Shown in pieces: positions 25,707 through 34,506 of a stretch of 64,000 nucleotides of DNA. A model generated the notes under the pieces. That model did not search any database and was not told where the DNA came from. It saw only the letters and a program-made list of their open reading frames with translations. Position 1 is the first letter of the stretch, and each line of letters opens with the position of its first letter. Source of the DNA: Planctomycetota bacterium (GTDB lineage: Bacteria > Planctomycetota > UBA1135); NCBI GenBank assembly GCA_021776795.1, contig JAJFFC010000017.1, forward strand, positions 185,287 through 249,286. The letters run 5' to 3'. Position numbers and translations under genes: made by a program.

Positions 25707-26998
25707 ACTTTTTCCCCGCCGCCGTCGCCCTAGCGCGCAAAGATTTGCGCCTGTTCTTCCGTGATCGCACGGGCATGTTGCTCGGCTTTTTGCTGCCCAT
25801 TTCCCTCGTCACCATCTTTGGTTATTTGATGGGCTTGATGAGCGGTGATGGCGGCTCCAGTCCGATGGCTCAGGCCAGCATCTGGGTCGCCGATGAAGAC
25901 CAAAGCGAATCCAGCCAAGCCTTCGTCGCTCTGTTGCGGGAATCACCCATGCTTCGCGTGCGCCCACGCTTGCTGGAAGACGGCACTTTGCAAGATGAAC
26001 CTTATGATGCCGCCACACTGCGCCAAAGAGTCATCGACGGTGACACCGACCTCGCCCTGATCGTCGGCAACGGTTTCGCCGATGCAATCGCCCACAGCGA
26101 ATTGGCACCACTCACTCTGGTGCGCGACCCCGGTCGTCAAATGGAAAGTCAGCTTGCGCGCATCGGCGTGGTGCAGGCTCTTGGTGAACTTACCGAAGGC
26201 CGCGTCTTCACTTCCATGATGGCCAAGCAAATGCGCGATGCCGGAACGCCCGAAGTCATGATTCAGGGCATGGAGCAGGTGAGCCAAGACCAATACCAAA
26301 TGTTCCAGGGGGTGATGCAGGGCGAGGGTCTAGTCGCCACCGAAGACCATGCGCCACCGGAGCGCGATGAAGACGTCTCCTACGCACAAGCTCAAGCCGT
26401 CGGCGGCATCGCCGTCATGATGGTGCTGTTTGGCCTGACCGCCGCAGCCACCACCTTGCTGCGCGAGCGCGATGAAGGAACCATGCGCCGGCTACTCAGC
26501 CTGCCGATGCCCCCCGGGTCCATCTTGCTCGGGAAAGCGCTCTCGACCATGGTCGTCGGCATGATTCAGATCATGTTGCTGTTCGCCGTGGGGGAGGTGC
26601 TGTTTGGCATCGGGATCTGGCGAGACCCATTAACCCTCTTCGTGCTCATGTTGAGCACGGTGGCGGCGGCATCGGCCTTCGGTCTACTGATCGCCTCTTG
26701 GGCGAAAACGCCGAAGCAAGCCGAAGGCATGAGCACTTTGATTATCTTGGTGATGTCTTGCCTCGGTGGCTCTTGGTTCCCGCTGCAGATGCTCGACCTG
26801 CCAGCCGCCATCGAGGTGGCTATGCGCATGACCATCAATCATTGGTCAGTCAGCGGCTTCCAAGACCTATTCTGGAAGGCGCAATCTCTGGGCGACAGCG
26901 GCATTCAGGCCTCGGTGGGGGTGCTGTGGCTATTCGCCCTGCTGGCATCGCTGCTGGCCCATCGCCTATTCCGCCGCAACTACCTTGGCCGCGCCTAG
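25703..26998 (+). CDS. ABC-2 type permease (NatB/YhgE-like)
   Basis: 431 residues. One membrane segment near the N-terminus (MLLGFLLPISLVTIFGYLMG) is followed by an extracytoplasmic domain of about 190 residues (ASIWVADEDQSESSQAFVAL) and then five membrane segments in the C-terminal half (GGIAVMMVLFGLTAAATTLL, STMVVGMIQIMLLFAVGEVL, LMLSTVAAASAFGLLIA). This is the standard arrangement of ABC-2 exporters. It pairs with the ATPase just upstream; the last 122 bases before fabI hold no gene. Confidence 0.93.
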   Translation: MNFFPAAVALARKDLRLFFRDRTGMLLGFLLPISLVTIFGYLMGLMSGDGGSSPMAQASIWVADEDQSESSQAFVALLRESPMLRVRPRLLEDGTLQDEPYDAATLRQRVIDGDTDLALIVGNGFADAIAHSELAPLTLVRDPGRQMESQLARIGVVQALGELTEGRVFTSMMAKQMRDAGTPEVMIQGMEQVSQDQYQMFQGVMQGEGLVATEDHAPPERDEDVSYAQAQAVGGIAVMMVLFGLTAAATTLLRERDEGTMRRLLSLPMPPGSILLGKALSTMVVGMIQIMLLFAVGEVLFGIGIWRDPLTLFVLMLSTVAAASAFGLLIASWAKTPKQAEGMSTLIILVMSCLGGSWFPLQMLDLPAAIEVAMRMTINHWSVSGFQDLFWKAQSLGDSGIQASVGVLWLFALLASLLAHRLFRRNYLGRA

Positions 26999-27121
26999 GC
27001 CTCGGAGCCACTGGCCTCCTTTCTGAGTTGAGTCTGGCCTTGCCCCACGCGACAATGGCGACGGCGCGCTAACCCCCGTTGGCGCTCCGTCCGCCGCGGT
27101 CTTGGTGATCGCTCCACAACC

Positions 27122-27904
27122 ATGCTCCTCAAAGGAAAAAAAGGAATCATCTTCGGTGTCGCCAACGAGCACAGTCTCGCTTGGCACATTGCCCAGCAGG
27201 CGCATGAGCAAGGTGCGGAGTTATTGCTTTCGGTGGCGAGCGAACGCTTTTTGCGTCGGGTGGGGCCTTTGGCCGAACGCCTGAACGCGGGGCAGCCGAT
27301 CATTTGCGATGTCAGTTCCGATGGCGACATCAAGCGCGCCTTCGAAGAGATTCGCGCGCGCATGCCTGAAGTGGATTTCATCGTGCATGCCATTGCCACC
27401 GCCAAGCGCGATGACTTGCAGGGCCGTTTCTTAGACACTTCGCGCGATGGCTTTAGCCTCGCCCACGATGTCAGCACCTTTAGTTTTGTGGCGATCTCGC
27501 GCGAGGCCGAGAACATGTTGCGCCCCGGTGCTTCGCTACTCACGCTGACTTACCTCGGTGCCGTGCGTGCGGTTCCGAGTTACAACGTGATGGGCGTGGC
27601 CAAAGCCTCGCTCGAAGCGAGTGTGCGTTATATGGCCAATGATTTCGGGCCTTCCGGCGTGCGCGTCAACGCGATTAGTGCAGGACCGGTCAAAACCCTC
27701 AGCGCCTCGGTGGTGAAGGGTTTCAAAGACAAGGTCGACATCCAGCAGGTGGCCGCACCGCTGCGCCGCAACGTGACCGGGGAAGACGTCGGTAAGGCTG
27801 GGCTGTTCTTGTTGAGTGATATGGCTTCGGGAGTGACCGGTGAAATCCTTTATGTGGATTGCGGTTACAACATCATGGCCGACTTCATCACCCGCGAAGA
27901 CTAA
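27122..27904 (+). CDS. fabI: Enoyl-[acyl-carrier-protein] reductase (NADH)
   Basis: 260 residues, normal length. A Rossmann start with GVANEHSLAWHIA, then DV at 63-64 and IATAKRDDL, and the catalytic residues Tyr144, Tyr154 and Lys161 in TYLGAVRAVPSYNVMGVAKA with the Y-x6-K spacing of FabI. It reduces enoyl-ACP in the last step of fatty acid elongation in the cytoplasm. The presence of FabI suggests triclosan-type targets apply here rather than FabK or FabV. Followed 49 bases later by thiD. Confidence 0.96.
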   Translation: MLLKGKKGIIFGVANEHSLAWHIAQQAHEQGAELLLSVASERFLRRVGPLAERLNAGQPIICDVSSDGDIKRAFEEIRARMPEVDFIVHAIATAKRDDLQGRFLDTSRDGFSLAHDVSTFSFVAISREAENMLRPGASLLTLTYLGAVRAVPSYNVMGVAKASLEASVRYMANDFGPSGVRVNAISAGPVKTLSASVVKGFKDKVDIQQVAAPLRRNVTGEDVGKAGLFLLSDMASGVTGEILYVDCGYNIMADFITRED

Positions 27905-27953
27905 ACCGCGCGGAATCATGGTGCGGCGTGCGTTCTCGTCCGTAGAGTAGGGC

Positions 27954-28727
27954 ATGGGCAAATCGCCGCCGAAGGTCTTGTGTATTGGAGGGAGTGATCC
28001 CGCACAGGGTGCCGGCGTGCAGATGGATGCCCGTGTGGTACGTGCCTTTGGCATGGAGCCACTCACGGTTGTGACCGTAGATACCGTGCAGAATGAGCAG
28101 GGTTTGCAGCAAGCCACGCCGCGTCGTTTGCGCACTTTCGCCGATGACCTGCTCGCCGCGCTCGAAGCAGAACCTCGCGCTGTCAAGCTGGGTGCTTTGG
28201 GAGATGAACTCCTCACCGAAGCCGTCGCCGAAATGCTCGAGCCATGGGTCGGGAAGTTTCCCATCGTGTTAGACCCGGTAACGCTGGCGAGTCGCGCCAA
28301 GGAAGGTGTGACTTTGAACAGCAAGCGCGGCCAAGAACTGATGTGGCAACTTTTGCTGCCCTTGGTCACGGTGGTCACGCCAAACCAGACCGAGTTCGCC
28401 CTTGCCGAGCTGGCTTACCGTCGAGCCGGCGCCTGCTTAGTTAAAGGCGGGCATGCCAGCACCATGGCGGTGACGGATATCTTGCTGCAATCGGGGCAGG
28501 AGCCAATCGAAATCACCCATTCGCGCCTAGCTGGTGCGACCGAAATTCATGGCACCGGGTGCGCCCTGTCCTCAGCAATCGCATGTTTGCTGGCAGAGGG
28601 CCAAGACCTAGAAACGGCTGCTCATCGCGCGATTCAGATCATGCATGGTTGGTTGCAAGACACTCTCGCCCAGGAAAGTGGACAGCTCGTGCTGAAGCCG
28701 CCGCGTTGGATGCGCACCGAGGCTTAA
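27954..28727 (+). CDS. thiD: Hydroxymethylpyrimidine / phosphomethylpyrimidine kinase
   Basis: 257 residues. It opens with VLCIGGSDPAQGAGVQMDAR, a typical ThiD substrate-binding segment, followed by PLTVVTVDTVQNEQG, the conserved VVTPNQTEFALAEL, LVKGGHA and the anion-hole motif HGTGCALSSAIA near the C-terminus. It phosphorylates HMP and HMP-P in thiamine biosynthesis. No other thiamine gene is in the window. Its end overlaps the convergent small membrane ORF. Confidence 0.93.
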   Translation: MGKSPPKVLCIGGSDPAQGAGVQMDARVVRAFGMEPLTVVTVDTVQNEQGLQQATPRRLRTFADDLLAALEAEPRAVKLGALGDELLTEAVAEMLEPWVGKFPIVLDPVTLASRAKEGVTLNSKRGQELMWQLLLPLVTVVTPNQTEFALAELAYRRAGACLVKGGHASTMAVTDILLQSGQEPIEITHSRLAGATEIHGTGCALSSAIACLLAEGQDLETAAHRAIQIMHGWLQDTLAQESGQLVLKPPRWMRTEA

Positions 28728-28924
28728 AACAGGAGCCTAACCAGATAGCGGAACATCCACAGCGCCATCCATCCTGTGAGCAGGAGCAGGGCCAGCGAAA
28801 TGACCTGCCCATCTTTGTCCTTGCTCTTTTTCTTGCCGGTGGCCTCGTCCCAGCGCTCCGAGAAATTGGGCACAAAAGCCGCGATCCACAGGGCAAAGAG
28901 GGCGAACTGGAGAGCAGAAAACAA
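28724..28924 (-). CDS. Small two-helix membrane protein downstream of dgt
   Basis: 66 residues from TTG 28924. Two hydrophobic helices (FSALQFALFALWIAAFVPNF and VISLALLLLTGWMALWMFRY) are joined by a charged loop (SERWDEATGKKKSKDKDGQ). It begins four codons after the dgt stop in the same frame, with only CCC CTG GCC between, so it is either translated by re-initiation or is an in-frame extension behind the dgt amber codon. It overlaps the end of thiD by four bases. No family recognised; the amino acid pattern is that of a real membrane protein. Confidence 0.5.
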   Translation of the reverse strand: MFSALQFALFALWIAAFVPNFSERWDEATGKKKSKDKDGQVISLALLLLTGWMALWMFRYLVRLLF

Positions 28925-28933
28925 GGCCAGGGG

Positions 28934-30070
28934 CTAGTAAGCGGGCAGGACGCCCAGTTCCTTGGCAATCGCGTCGACATAACGGTCGGTCATGCCCTGG
29001 ACATAATCACATACCGCCCGCTCTGGCGTTTCAGCGGTTTCAAAGAAGCGTTCCGGAACGCGGTCCGGCTTGGCGATGAGGGCGTCGAAGACCTTGCCCA
29101 GGAGTTCGGCGGCGCGGCGGATATGCCAGTTGACCTTCTCATTGAAGTACATCTGCTGGTACAGGTACTTGTGCAGTTCGGCGACCATGCTGCCGAAGGC
29201 CTCGGAATGCCCGATGAGCCGGCGCTCCGCGGATTGGGCTTCCATCGGGCTCTGCGGATTGCCCTCGGCCAAGCGCCGACTCGATTCTCGGCCGATGTCA
29301 CCAATCGCCATGCCCAGGAGCTCATTCACCGACCGCTTCCACAGCAGGTGCCCCTGCTCTTCCTGCGGATGCCGACGTTTGGTCTCCTCAACCGCCATCG
29401 CCCAAATTGCGAGATCCGACTGCATTTGCACCGGATCCAAAATGCCAGCGCGGATGCCATCGTCGACGTCGTGGTAGTGATAGGCCGTAGAGTCGGCCAA
29501 ATCGACCAACTGCGCTTCGAGCAAGGGGAAACGTAGGCGCTTGCCACTGCCCGGATCGATCACTTCTTCGTGCTTGCGTAGGCAGGAAAGGGTCTCGGCG
29601 GTCAAGTTCAGGCCGCGGTAATCCGGGCTGCGTCGCTCCAGGATCTCGACCACGCGCACCGACTGCTTATTGTGCGAAAAGCCGCCGAAATCGGCCATTT
29701 GCTCATTCAGGAGCACTTCTCCGGAGTGGCCATAGGGCGGATGACCGAGGTCATGGCCAAGCGCGACCACTTCGCACAAAGCCTCGTTCATGTCCAAGGC
29801 ACTTGCCAAAGAGCGCGAGACCTGGGCCACTTCCAGGGAATGGGTGAGCCGGGTGCGCTGGTTATCGCCGACGTGGTTCACAAAGACCTGAGTCTTGTAC
29901 ATCAGACGGCGAAAAGCCGAGCAGTGAATGACGCGGTCACGGTCGCGCTCGAAGCGCGTGCGCCAGTCGTCGGGCTTCTCTTCGAAGGCGCGACCCGCCG
30001 ACTGCCCCGAGTGGCTGGCGGCTGGGTGTAGCCGCTGATTTTCAAGGGCTTCTTTGGCAGCGCGGTTCAT
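28934..30070 (-). CDS. dgt: dGTPase-like HD-domain triphosphohydrolase
   Basis: 378 residues from ATG 30070 (MNRAAKEALENQRLHP); an in-frame ATG at 30148 would add unrelated sequence. HD-domain metal ligands are visible in TRLTHSLEVAQV and LGHDLGHPPYGHSGE, preceded by the family segment RDRVIHCSAFRRLMYKTQVF. Such proteins hydrolyse dNTPs to deoxynucleosides and triphosphate and influence dNTP pools. It stops in TAG at 28934-28936. Transcribed divergently from the aromatic/tpiA operon. Confidence 0.93.
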   Translation of the reverse strand: MNRAAKEALENQRLHPAASHSGQSAGRAFEEKPDDWRTRFERDRDRVIHCSAFRRLMYKTQVFVNHVGDNQRTRLTHSLEVAQVSRSLASALDMNEALCEVVALGHDLGHPPYGHSGEVLLNEQMADFGGFSHNKQSVRVVEILERRSPDYRGLNLTAETLSCLRKHEEVIDPGSGKRLRFPLLEAQLVDLADSTAYHYHDVDDGIRAGILDPVQMQSDLAIWAMAVEETKRRHPQEEQGHLLWKRSVNELLGMAIGDIGRESSRRLAEGNPQSPMEAQSAERRLIGHSEAFGSMVAELHKYLYQQMYFNEKVNWHIRRAAELLGKVFDALIAKPDRVPERFFETAETPERAVCDYVQGMTDRYVDAIAKELGVLPAY

Positions 30071-30147
30071 CCGCGAGCCTGGAAAGGGTTGAGCGCGCCA
30101 AGCATGGCCTAAAAGAATAGGGGGAATCCGGAATTTCGGGCAAATCA

Positions 30148-30176
30148 TTGACGAAAAATCGCCGAAAACCTATGAT
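30148..30176 (+). promoter_or_regulatory. Sigma-70 promoter of the long forward operon
   Basis: TTGACG (30148-30153) and TATGAT (30171-30176) are separated by exactly 17 bases, a near-consensus match. The predicted transcript starts about 70 bases before the GTG of the DAHP synthase gene. No stronger promoter was seen in the short gaps of the 11-kb gene run that follows. Confidence 0.7.
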
Positions 30177-30255
30177 TTCCCGCCATTTTTCGCCTGGCAA
30201 TCCTTGCCTAGACGGACAATAGACGCAGTGCTTCGGCCTGCCACACCCTTCTCAG

Positions 30256-31299
30256 GTGTACCAACTCCGCCTCGATTCCCTGTCGCCCGATGCGCGCGTC
30301 GCCCTGCTGACTGAGCTCAGTGCGTGGGCCGAGGTGCGCGAGTGCCGACTCGCCACCATCTCTGCTGACGCAGAGGTGCTCTACCTGCATGGCAACCTAT
30401 CGCCTGCAGATCTAGACGCGCTCGCGGCTTGGTCCGGTGTGGCCATGGTCAGTCGCGAAGATGCCCGTCCCCAAGTGTTGCCCGCCCCCATGAGCGGCGC
30501 GCGTCCAGCGGTACGCATGATTGCGGGACCATGCTCGGTGGAAGAGGAAGACGAGTTGTTGGAGCTCGCCGTCGCCTTACGTAATGCCGGCGCGGTCGCC
30601 CTTCGGGGTGGTGCCTTTAAACCACGCACCTCGCCTTACTCTTTCCAAGGCTTAGGCCGCACCGGCCTGGAAACCTTGGCGCGCGTTTCGGCGCAAAGTG
30701 GTTTGCCGATTGTGACCGAGGTCCTCGACCCACGCGATTTGGATATTGTGGCGGAACACGCATCCATGCTGCAGATTGGTTCGCGCAACATGAGTAATAG
30801 TGCGTTGCTCAAAGAAGTTGGTCGCGCCGGCAAGCCGGTATTGCTCAAGCGTGGCATGAGCGCCACACTCGAAGAGTTCTTGTACGCCGCAGAGTATGTT
30901 GCTTTGGGCGGTGCACCAGAAATCATGCTGTGCGAGCGCGGTCTGCGGCACTTTGATCCCGCAGTGCGCAATGTGCTCGACTTATCGGCCATCCCAGCAC
31001 TACAAGCGCGCGCAGGTTTGCCGGTGTTCGTCGACCCCAGCCATGGCACCGGCGTCGCCTCTTTGGTCCCGTCCATGATGCTTGCTGCCGCTGCAGCCGG
31101 CGCCGACGGCTTCTTAGTCGAAGTGCATGCGCATCCGCAAGCCGCTTGGTCCGATGCCTCGCAAGCGCTGCCGTTGACTCACTTCCGCGACTTGCAGCCG
31201 CAAGTTGCCCGCGTGCTCGAGGCCGTTGGCCGCACACTCGAACTCCCCCAAGACCTGTCGTCGCCTTCGGTCGAGGCAGGCCGTTCTCACAATGTCTAG
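30256..31299 (+). CDS. aroF: 3-deoxy-7-phosphoheptulonate (DAHP) synthase, KDO8P-synthase-like class
   Basis: 347 residues from GTG 30256. The first 75 residues form a small alpha/beta (ferredoxin-like) extension as seen in feedback-regulated enzymes of this class. The catalytic barrel shows [62 protein letters not shown] and FVDPSHGTG. It condenses phosphoenolpyruvate with erythrose 4-phosphate as the first step of aromatic amino acid synthesis. Its last codons overlap the tpiA start by eight bases. First gene after the promoter at 30148. Confidence 0.94.
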   Translation: MYQLRLDSLSPDARVALLTELSAWAEVRECRLATISADAEVLYLHGNLSPADLDALAAWSGVAMVSREDARPQVLPAPMSGARPAVRMIAGPCSVEEEDELLELAVALRNAGAVALRGGAFKPRTSPYSFQGLGRTGLETLARVSAQSGLPIVTEVLDPRDLDIVAEHASMLQIGSRNMSNSALLKEVGRAGKPVLLKRGMSATLEEFLYAAEYVALGGAPEIMLCERGLRHFDPAVRNVLDLSAIPALQARAGLPVFVDPSHGTGVASLVPSMMLAAAAAGADGFLVEVHAHPQAAWSDASQALPLTHFRDLQPQVARVLEAVGRTLELPQDLSSPSVEAGRSHNV

Positions 31300-32047
31300 A
31301 ACTCCATACCTCGCAGGCAACTGGAAGATGCACCTGACCAAGCGCAAGGCTTCGGCTTTGGCGCGCGGTGTTGCAGCACACCAGGGCGAAAACGGCAATC
31401 GCAAGGTCGCTGTATTCCCTGCCTTCGTTCATCTCGATCACGTGCGCCGTAATCTCAAGGGCAGCAACGTGATTCTTGGCGCGCAAAACTGCTACGGCAA
31501 AAAGGAGGGCGCCTTTACCGGCGAAATCTCGCCATACATGTTGCGTGACATGGGGGTTCAGGTGGTCATGGTTGGCCACTCCGAGCGTCGCCACGTCTTT
31601 GGTGAGTCCGAAGACATGCTGCGCGAAAAGGTCAAGATTGCCTTGCGCGCCAAGCTCGACGTCATGCTTTGCGTCGGCGAAACCTTGGCCGAGCGCGAGG
31701 CCAATGACACCTTCCGCGTGTTGGCTCGCCAAATGCGCGCACTCAAAGTGGTCAAGCCCGAGCATGCCTCGCGCGTGACCGTGGCTTATGAGCCAGTTTG
31801 GGCCATCGGCACCGGCGAAACAGCAACTCCAGAAATGGCGCAAGAGGCTCACGCCGAATGCCGCCGCTTGATTGCCGAGATTTTCGACGAGGCATCAGCG
31901 CAAGCGATGCCTATCCTTTACGGTGGTTCGGTGAAAGCCGGCAACGCCGCAGAACTTCTGTCCCAGCCCGACATTGATGGCGCGCTGGTCGGAGGTGCTT
32001 CCCTTTCGATCGATGACTTCGGTCCCATTCTCGACGCCGCCAACTAG
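31292..32047 (+). CDS. tpiA: Triose-phosphate isomerase
   Basis: 251 residues from ATG 31292 ([17 protein letters not shown]). Catalytic Lys12 in GNWKM, His96 in VMVGHSERR and Glu167 in [11 protein letters not shown] are all present, as is the phosphate-binding [10 protein letters not shown] and LVGGASL. It interconverts dihydroxyacetone phosphate and glyceraldehyde 3-phosphate in glycolysis. It overlaps the end of the DAHP synthase gene and is followed by secG, a tpiA-secG order shared with many bacteria. Confidence 0.97.
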   Translation: MSRTPYLAGNWKMHLTKRKASALARGVAAHQGENGNRKVAVFPAFVHLDHVRRNLKGSNVILGAQNCYGKKEGAFTGEISPYMLRDMGVQVVMVGHSERRHVFGESEDMLREKVKIALRAKLDVMLCVGETLAEREANDTFRVLARQMRALKVVKPEHASRVTVAYEPVWAIGTGETATPEMAQEAHAECRRLIAEIFDEASAQAMPILYGGSVKAGNAAELLSQPDIDGALVGGASLSIDDFGPILDAAN

Positions 32048-32077
32048 CGTCGGCTCCTGCCAACCCCGCACCCAGCG

Positions 32078-32404
32078 ATGACTTTCCTCCTCTACACCCT
32101 GTTCTTCCTCTCCGCACTGTTCCTGATCTTGGTCATTTTGGTCCAAGAGGGACAAGGCGGCGGCCTCGGTGGCGCCCTTGGTGGCGCTGGCGCCGAGACT
32201 TTCGGCGTGCGCGCCGGTGGCGTGAACAAGGTCACTTTCTTGCTCTTCGGCATCTTCATGCTTTCCGCCATGTCCATTCACTGGACGACCGGGGACGGCA
32301 CCGAGGGATCGGTGTTGGAGCTCAACGAAAACATCCAGCAGCCGGAAGGCGCAGGTGCTGGCGCTGTCGACGGCGCGGGCGCTCCTCCTGTCGACGGGCA
32401 GTAG
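32078..32404 (+). CDS. secG: Preprotein translocase subunit SecG
   Basis: 108 residues with two membrane helices (LLYTLFFLSALFLILVILVQ and VTFLLFGIFMLSAMSIHW) joined by the diagnostic Gly-rich loop (EGQGGGLGGALGGAGAETFG). The C-terminal tail is Ala/Gly/Pro-rich. SecG assists SecYE in protein export across the inner membrane. It sits between tpiA and pyrE in the long operon, with three bases to the next start. Confidence 0.94.
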   Translation: MTFLLYTLFFLSALFLILVILVQEGQGGGLGGALGGAGAETFGVRAGGVNKVTFLLFGIFMLSAMSIHWTTGDGTEGSVLELNENIQQPEGAGAGAVDGAGAPPVDGQ

Positions 32405-32407
32405 GCC

Positions 32408-33040
32408 ATGAACGTGGTCGACAGCCCAGCCGCAGCCGCGGTGGCGGCGCGTACCGAAGCTGCCCTGGAAGAAACCAAGGCTCTGCTCAAAGGTCACTTC
32501 TTGCTCAGCTCTGGTCGGCATGCCGGTCGCTACGTGCAATGCGCGCAACTACTGCAGCATCCGGCGATCGCCGGTGCGGTTTGCGCCGACTTGGCTGCGG
32601 TGTTGCAAGAGCAACATGGCAGCGAGCAACCCTTCGATGTCGTCGTCGGCCCTGCCATGGGCGCGGTGACTTTCGCGTATGAGCTAGGTCGCGCGTTGGG
32701 TGTACGCGCCATCTTTGCCGAACGCGCTCCTGAAGGTGGCTTTGCCTTGCGCCGTGGCTTTCAGATTGCACCAGACGAACGCGTTTTGGTCGCCGAAGAT
32801 GTCGTCACCACTGGCAAGAGTGCCGGCGAGGTCGTGACCATGCTGCGCGCAATGGGAGTGAAGGAAATCTCCGCCGCCAGCATCATCAATCGCAGTGGTG
32901 GTCCAGCTCCCTTTGGCGAGTTGCCCTACAGCGCTTGTCTTGCGGTCGATGTTCCGAACTGGAGTGCCGAAGAATGTCCGCTGTGTCAGTCAGGCACAGC
33001 TGGCCCCGCCATCAAACCGGGCAGTCGCCCAGGACTGTAA
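32408..33040 (+). CDS. pyrE: Orotate phosphoribosyltransferase
   Basis: 210 residues. It shows FLLSSGRHAGRYVQCA near the N-terminus, VVVGPAMGAVTFAYELGRAL, AERAPEGGFALRRGF and the PRPP-binding motif VLVAEDVVTTGKSAGEVV. The C-terminus has a CPLC pair in SAEECPLCQSG, found in one subgroup of PyrE. It makes orotidine 5'-phosphate in pyrimidine synthesis. The gene ends five bases before yicC. Confidence 0.95.
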   Translation: MNVVDSPAAAAVAARTEAALEETKALLKGHFLLSSGRHAGRYVQCAQLLQHPAIAGAVCADLAAVLQEQHGSEQPFDVVVGPAMGAVTFAYELGRALGVRAIFAERAPEGGFALRRGFQIAPDERVLVAEDVVTTGKSAGEVVTMLRAMGVKEISAASIINRSGGPAPFGELPYSACLAVDVPNWSAEECPLCQSGTAGPAIKPGSRPGL

Positions 33041-33044
33041 TCTC

Positions 33045-33944
33045 ATGAGCGCAGCGGCCCTTTACAGCATGACTGGCTTTGGCCGCGGCGCCGCCGAAAC
33101 GCGGCATGTCTCGGTGACGGTGGAATTGCGCACGGTCAACGGCAAGGCTTTGCAGTTGAAGTTGCGCTTGCCTTCGGAACGCATGGAGCTCGAGCCCAAG
33201 CTCGAAAGCCTGTTGCGCAAACGATTGACGCGCGGTTCGGTGCAAGGACAAATCCGCATTCAAGTTGCCGGTGCCGCCGCTGCTGAACCCGACCTGGAAG
33301 TGCTCAAGCGTTACCGCGATTCTTGGAAGCGCAGTGTGAAGGCCTTGGGGTTGCCTGAGGCGTCGCCAACCATGGCCGAACTGTTGGCTTTGCCCGGCGC
33401 CTTTCAGGTCAAGGCGGAAAGCGAAGCTGTCACCCGCGCAGTGGCCAAAGCCTGTGAACAGGCCATGAAGGAAGCTCTAGAGGCCTTGATGCTTTCTCGT
33501 TCTGCGGAAGGAGTGCGCATGGCGAAAGAGTTGCAGCGATTACTGAAGAGTTTGCGCAGTCAGGTCAAACAAGCAATCAAGCGCGAGCCCAAGGCTAAGA
33601 AAGAAGCGGCCAAGCGTTTGCAAGGTCGCGTGGCGCAGGCTTTGGAGTCATTGCCGGAGACCGATGCCGGCTCAATTGACCTTGCTCGCGAGTTGGCAGT
33701 GTTGGGCGAGCGCGCAGACATCCAAGAAGAGTTGGCGCGCTTAGACATTCACCTTGAGCGCTTCGAAGAAACGATGCAGGGTGGGGGAGCACTCGGGCGC
33801 GAGTTGGAGTTCTTGTTGCAAGAGATTCACCGCGAAGTGACCACCCTCGGCAATAAGTCGGCCGACGACGCGTTAAGTCAGTTGGTGGTCAGCATGAAGT
33901 TGGTGGTGCAGCAACTCAAGGAGCAGTTGGCCAATGTCGAATAG
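33045..33944 (+). CDS. yicC: YicC family endoribonuclease
   Basis: 299 residues from ATG 33045; the YicC opening YSMTGFGRGAAETRHVSVTVELRTVNGK (shown in part: SMTGFGRG) starts at residue 8. A central coiled region (KAKKEAAKRLQGRV) and the conserved ending GRELEFLLQEIHREVTTLGNK with SADDALSQLVVSMK follow. YicC proteins are reported to cleave RNA and to affect stationary-phase survival. It overlaps the start of gmk by 11 bases, the common yicC-gmk arrangement. Confidence 0.94.
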   Translation: MSAAALYSMTGFGRGAAETRHVSVTVELRTVNGKALQLKLRLPSERMELEPKLESLLRKRLTRGSVQGQIRIQVAGAAAAEPDLEVLKRYRDSWKRSVKALGLPEASPTMAELLALPGAFQVKAESEAVTRAVAKACEQAMKEALEALMLSRSAEGVRMAKELQRLLKSLRSQVKQAIKREPKAKKEAAKRLQGRVAQALESLPETDAGSIDLARELAVLGERADIQEELARLDIHLERFEETMQGGGALGRELEFLLQEIHREVTTLGNKSADDALSQLVVSMKLVVQQLKEQLANVE

Positions 33945-34503
33945 AGAAGGCAAGCTGGTCATCGTGTCCGGGCCGACGGCATCGGGCAAGTCCACCTTGT
34001 GGAGGCGCTTGGTTGCTCGCCCAGAAGTCTCCTTCAGCACCAGTGCGACTACGCGCAAGCCGCGTGAAGGCGAGGTCGATGGCCGCGACTACTTCTTCTT
34101 AAGTAGCGAAGAGTTCAACAGGCGCTTGGAAGCAGGTGAGTTTTTGGAGCATGCCGAAGTACATGGCCGGTTTTATGGCACGCTGCGTGCGGAAGTGGAG
34201 AGGGCCTTAACGGACGGCAAGGACATCGTCCTAGAGATTGATATCCAAGGCGCTGAGCAACTGCGCCGCAGCGGCTTGCCAACAGTGAGCTTGTTTGTGA
34301 TGCCACCTTCGCCGGAAGTGTTGCGCAATCGCCTGCGTTCGCGCGGCACCGAAAATGAAGAAGAAATGGCACGGCGCTTGAGCATCGTCGAGAAGGAGGT
34401 TGCTGCACGCCATGATTATGACCATGTGGTGGTCAACGATGACTTTGAGCGCATGTTGCGCGAAGTCGAAGAGATTTTGGGATACTCGCAGCAAGAGGTT
34501 TAA
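33934..34503 (+). CDS. gmk: Guanylate kinase
   Basis: 189 residues. The P-loop GPTASGKST is at 13-21 and is followed by FSTSATTRKPREGEVDGRDYFF (GMP-binding), GEFLEHAEVHGRFYGTL and VLEIDIQGAEQLR. It phosphorylates GMP to GDP. The start lies inside the end of yicC. The usual downstream partner rpoZ is missing here; coaC follows directly. Confidence 0.96.
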   Translation: MSNREGKLVIVSGPTASGKSTLWRRLVARPEVSFSTSATTRKPREGEVDGRDYFFLSSEEFNRRLEAGEFLEHAEVHGRFYGTLRAEVERALTDGKDIVLEIDIQGAEQLRRSGLPTVSLFVMPPSPEVLRNRLRSRGTENEEEMARRLSIVEKEVAARHDYDHVVVNDDFERMLREVEEILGYSQQEV

Positions 34504-34506
34504 CCC

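Noticed and set aside
28559..29536. 325-codon plus-strand frame opposite dgt and overlapping thiD
   Set aside because: Overlaps two well-supported genes and shows random composition.
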